This document shows positions 60,810-64,000 of a DNA stretch of 64,000 nt, piece by piece; within the stretch, counting starts at the first letter, position 1; every line of letters begins with the position of its first letter. The stretch comes from Timema cristinae (Eukaryota; Arthropoda; Insecta; Phasmatodea; Timematidae). The position numbers and the translations under genes are program-made. The stretch lies in contig JBCFYV010000100.1 of the NCBI GenBank assembly GCA_039000515.1, positions 53,257,433 through 53,321,432 on the forward strand. The letters are read 5' to 3'. The notes under the pieces are model-generated. The model was not told the DNA's origin, searched no databases, and saw nothing but the letters and a program-made list of their open reading frames with translations.

Positions 60810-63800
60810 TCAACGAGAGCAAATACCCAGTTTGGAAGAGTCGTCTCTTTGGAACGTATCTGTGAAGTACATGTTGGTGTTGTGTATTATATCCACGTAG
60901 TGGGCCTCACCGGAATCGTCAACGTGAAGACGGTATTTCCTTTGCTCTCCATTGTTAAAGAAATCTTTTCGTTTCTTAGAGGCTAGATCGATAATTTCAA
61001 TGGAAATATCTGGTTCGATGACCGAATATTGGTTGTTAATCAGAACAGGATCGATGAGTGGGGCGCGGAACAGATTTCCAGTCTCACTCGTAGGTGTTTT
61101 GTAAAGTTCCGATTGAGATATGGGTTTCACGGAGACTATTTCATCCGGAACTTCTACCAACGTATCCACGAATGGCAACAAGACGCGTTTCATTCTTCTC
61201 ATAGTTTCTGCGGGGACGACAAACGTACTTTGTGAACCAACACTGGGCGATGTAAATAAATCCAAGACTTGTTCAACAAAATCATTTTCTGTATATGAAT
61301 GCTCTTTGCTTATTTCCGTTGGAGAACTTTCGGGAAGAGGTTGATGATTAGAAAGAATGTCCATTAAAAACGACGATGTCGTTAATTTATTTGGTGGTTT
61401 GTTAGATGCAGCTAGCAGTTCTTGTAAATGTTGTAATTCTTTCTCGTCTTCCTTTAAAACTCCATTGTTGTTCAAGGAGGACACGTTCGAGGCTAGTAAA
61501 TATTTATTTGTAGAGGGCACGTTCGAGGCTAGTAAATATTTATTTGTGGGGGGCACGTTTGACACTAGTACATATTTATTCGAGGAGGTCACAGCTAGTA
61601 AATATTTTCTAGCTATACTTAGTAATTCAGGAATTAAAGTTATACCTTTTCTTAAAAAGTCAATGATTTGAGACATACTTTCCGTACTACTTTCATGTTT
61701 TTCTTTCAAGTAATCACTCAGCCTGTCAATCAAGTTAAGATTTTCAGGAATTATGATGTTTTTAACTATTTCAAATATGTTTAGAGGGATGGCCATATCT
61801 ATTACACTTTCTATTAATTTCATGATAGATTTAAGAGTTGATGAAATATAATCCAAATTAACGTATCGTTCTACCCGTTCGCGTTCAGTGTTCTCTGTAA
61901 TCAACCCTACTGTTTTAAACTGGGTTTTATCATTGCTTTCCTTCGTTTCTTTATCTGTGCTATCTCCACGTATATCGTCTTCTGTCTGTATTGCGTTTTC
62001 GCGTAGCTCTTCGCTTTGGCTATTTTTGTCGTTTTCAGTAATCTCCTCGTTTATTATATCCCAAAGTCTCAAAATAACTTTTATAATATCATCTAAATTT
62101 GGATGTTCTTTTCTAGTAAGTACTTTAAGGACCTCTTCAATGACCATAATCAATTCACTCTTGTCTTCATTTTCCTCCGAGGTGCTTTGCATTGCAACTT
62201 TTTCAGACGTACTTTCTTCAGGTATGTCTTGGATATCAGTTTCTTTTGGGGTTGGTTCACTTGCGATTGGGTCTTGTAAAGATGTAATAAACTCTGTGGT
62301 AGTTTGGTTTCGCCCCACGTGCTTATTTTCCTTCAAGTTTTTAATTATTTGAGAAACACTTTCTCCTAACATGGCTATTTCTTCATCCATGTCATTAGTC
62401 AGATCTTTTAACCGTTCAAGACCTTCCTCGCGAGAGATTTTGTAGCCGGCTCGGGAAATTTCATCCTTTAATGTGTCCATTCCATTTTCTAAATCATGTG
62501 AGCGTGTTTGTAAATGCTCTAGATTTAACTTTCTTTGCTTCATTTCTTTAAGAACAAATTCATTGTTTAGTGCTAACTCTTTGTTCTCTGTTCCGTCCAT
62601 ATAGCTCTTTTTTCTCGTGTTAACATCTGTGAAATACCAACCCTTCATTAAATGTTGTTTTATTCCCTCCGTTGGCAAATCTAACATTTCGTATGCCAAA
62701 TTTTCTTTTGCATTTTCTTTGTGTTTTAAAAATTGACGTTCTTTAAAGTTGGAAGCCATTTTAGTCGATTCCTGTAACCCCTCTGAAAGACCCAACCCTA
62801 ATGTCGGCATTGGAAGTAAGAGTCGAAACTGGTCATCAATGTCTCCCTTCATTGTTCTATTTTCGGGCGTGTTTGTATTCACTGACTCGTATTTTTTATT
62901 CGCAAACTTGCCTCGCTTTCGCTTAAAAATATCAGTTTTGAATACTTTGACGTTTTGTTCACCCTTGACATATGTTTCATCCTCTAATTCTCCCATTTTT
63001 GTTTTAGGGAACATTAATGCCTTACTTTTCTCGGGTCTGCTTCTTTTACTTTTTAATAGCATTTTTATCAACTTTTTGTTCACCATGTTTTTTCCTTTAT
63101 TCAATATTTTTTGTTTTGTTTGTTCGGCGTTACTCTCGAGTTGGCGATAATATTTACTTAACAGGTATAGTGTACTTAATGGTTGAGCGGCAATATTCAG
63201 TGACTGCTGATGTTTTCTTGTGTTACGTTTGTTAAGTAAGTCGAGCTTTAGAGGGAGTTGATTTTTATTACGATTATTGTACAAACTTTGTGCGTGCTCC
63301 CATGCTTTATCTTGAAGAGAGTAAATTTCACCTTGACCTTTTGGCTGGGCGAGATGCGATGCTGCTGTAGACACGTAATTCATATTTTGAAAGTCACTGA
63401 GCTTAGGTTCCAATTTTTTACTACTTCCATTTTTACTGTAGGCTAAATAATTTTCATATTTTGTTAAAAGGTTTTTGATTACATCTAATTTCTGTGGTAC
63501 ATTCCCGTAACTCGCAGACGACAATGTCAAAATCGCGTCTTTAATAGTATCACGTTTTCCCCTTTTTCGTTTTTCATCGTCGCTATCGTCAGACTCGTCA
63601 TCATCATCATCATCATCATCATTGTTAAACAAGCGAACTTGGAAATTATTCTGTCCGTCGTTTAGACCATATTGGTCTGCGTAGCTCACTCTATCATCAA
63701 AATTGTCTTGCCCCATAGCGTCTACCGAGTTCATCCCGATACCGTCACCCTGATCTTCCAACATCTCCCTTAGTGTTTCCGTTAAAGTGTGAAGATGTGT

Positions 63801-64000
63801 CATGCCCTTCCTTACGACAGGAGCCAGATATTTTGCGCCGAAGATCCCGCTGTTTGACACGAGGTTCTCCGTATTTCGGATATATGCCGGGGCTGTCATT
63901 GTATTTACTACCTGGTTCCCGAACTTGGCGGTTTTAAAAGCAACCTTTTTTGCCACTTTACTTCCGATTTCGATCAAATCATCACCTAAACTACTACGTT
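60810..64000 (-). CDS. large unknown protein, 5' end beyond the window
   Basis: An open frame of about 1,060 codons enters from the right edge (first visible codons encode RSSLGDDLIEIGSK) and ends at TGA 60,810-60,812. In order it shows a Lys/Ala/Gly-rich amphipathic start; an Asp run (8 Asp) followed by KRKRGKR, which could be a furin-type site or a nuclear signal; Lys/Gln-rich stretches; a predicted coiled coil around 62.6-62.3 kb (LKEMKQRKLNLEHLQTRS); an acidic Ser/Thr-rich region; and three 13-residue repeats (TNKYLLASNVPST). I recognise no domain. It lies on the same strand as, and about 5.5 kb before, the Q/N/G/Y repeat gene, so it may be an upstream exon of that gene or a paralogue. 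Base composition is AT-rich, unlike the GC-richer coding block at 53.7-55.3 kb. Confidence 0.8.
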   Translation of the reverse strand, partial: RSSLGDDLIEIGSKVAKKVAFKTAKFGNQVVNTMTAPAYIRNTENLVSNSGIFGAKYLAPVVRKGMTHLHTLTETLREMLEDQGDGIGMNSVDAMGQDNFDDRVSYADQYGLNDGQNNFQVRLFNNDDDDDDDDESDDSDDEKRKRGKRDTIKDAILTLSSASYGNVPQKLDVIKNLLTKYENYLAYSKNGSSKKLEPKLSDFQNMNYVSTAASHLAQPKGQGEIYSLQDKAWEHAQSLYNNRNKNQLPLKLDLLNKRNTRKHQQSLNIAAQPLSTLYLLSKYYRQLESNAEQTKQKILNKGKNMVNKKLIKMLLKSKRSRPEKSKALMFPKTKMGELEDETYVKGEQNVKVFKTDIFKRKRGKFANKKYESVNTNTPENRTMKGDIDDQFRLLLPMPTLGLGLSEGLQESTKMASNFKERQFLKHKENAKENLAYEMLDLPTEGIKQHLMKGWYFTDVNTRKKSYMDGTENKELALNNEFVLKEMKQRKLNLEHLQTRSHDLENGMDTLKDEISRAGYKISREEGLERLKDLTNDMDEEIAMLGESVSQIIKNLKENKHVGRNQTTTEFITSLQDPIASEPTPKETDIQDIPEESTSEKVAMQSTSEENEDKSELIMVIEEVLKVLTRKEHPNLDDIIKVILRLWDIINEEITENDKNSQSEELRENAIQTEDDIRGDSTDKETKESNDKTQFKTVGLITENTERERVERYVNLDYISSTLKSIMKLIESVIDMAIPLNIFEIVKNIIIPENLNLIDRLSDYLKEKHESSTESMSQIIDFLRKGITLIPELLSIARKYLLAVTSSNKYVLVSNVPPTNKYLLASNVPSTNKYLLASNVSSLNNNGVLKEDEKELQHLQELLAASNKPPNKLTTSSFLMDILSNHQPLPESSPTEISKEHSYTENDFVEQVLDLFTSPSVGSQSTFVVPAETMRRMKRVLLPFVDTLVEVPDEIVSVKPISQSELYKTPTSETGNLFRAPLIDPVLINNQYSVIEPDISIEIIDLASKKRKDFFNNGEQRKYRLHVDDSGEAHYVDIIHNTNMYFTDTFQRDDSSKLGICSR
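61478..61594 (-). repeat. 39-bp coding repeat, three copies
   Basis: Three tandem 39-bp units encode 13-residue blocks of the type NKYLLASNVPST in the large reverse-strand protein. Confidence 0.9.

Overview
This window is intron-rich, AT-rich nuclear DNA from an invertebrate, most likely an insect. The evidence is spliced genes with GT-AG introns, tRNA-derived SINEs, LINE remnants with simple-repeat tails, and short inverted-repeat DNA transposons. I cannot name the species. Nothing prokaryotic is present.

Five protein-coding loci can be supported. (1) A plus-strand gene at about 2.6-19.0 kb has an acidic N-terminal region, an SRA/YDG methyl-DNA-binding-type domain and a C-terminal array of about 11 AT-hooks. 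It is not a canonical UHRF1. (2) A minus-strand TAF8 (TFIID subunit) gene runs from 27.36 to 23.58 kb in four coding exons. (3) A complete plus-strand RAD54 recombination ATPase runs from 31.1 to 45.25 kb in about 13 coding exons. (4) A minus-strand gene at 55.3-51.4 kb encodes a long protein with cryptic ~31-residue repeats followed by about 36 copies of an 11-residue Q/N/G/Y repeat. (5) A minus-strand ORF of more than 1,050 codons runs off the right edge (64.0-60.8 kb). Two transposon-derived pseudogenes (hAT/DUF4371-like at 0.4-1.4 kb; a D-D-E type protein with a DGCGGQNKN motif at 28.4-30.3 kb) lie between them.

Four of the five loci (not locus 5) carry isolated one-base frame breaks, mostly in or next to short homopolymers: 18,758; about 26,545; 37,311; 52,515; 54,557. 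The flanking protein remains well conserved, so I treat these as probable consensus errors rather than real inactivation.

The rest is repeat-rich. There are three tRNA-headed SINE families, two of which share the same 3' tail. LINE remnants fall into at least three groups. Several two-ended DNA elements are visible, including a hAT element with a perfect 8-bp target duplication and another element nested inside it, and two pogo-like elements flanked by TA. Large tandem arrays have units of 30 bp (intron), 62 bp (a LINE-derived satellite in an intron), 36 bp (starting about 55 bp after the RAD54 stop) and 33 bp (coding, in two different genes).

RAD54 (homologous recombination) and TAF8 (basal transcription) are ordinary housekeeping genes. 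The SRA/AT-hook gene and the two large repeat proteins are the parts most likely to be undescribed.
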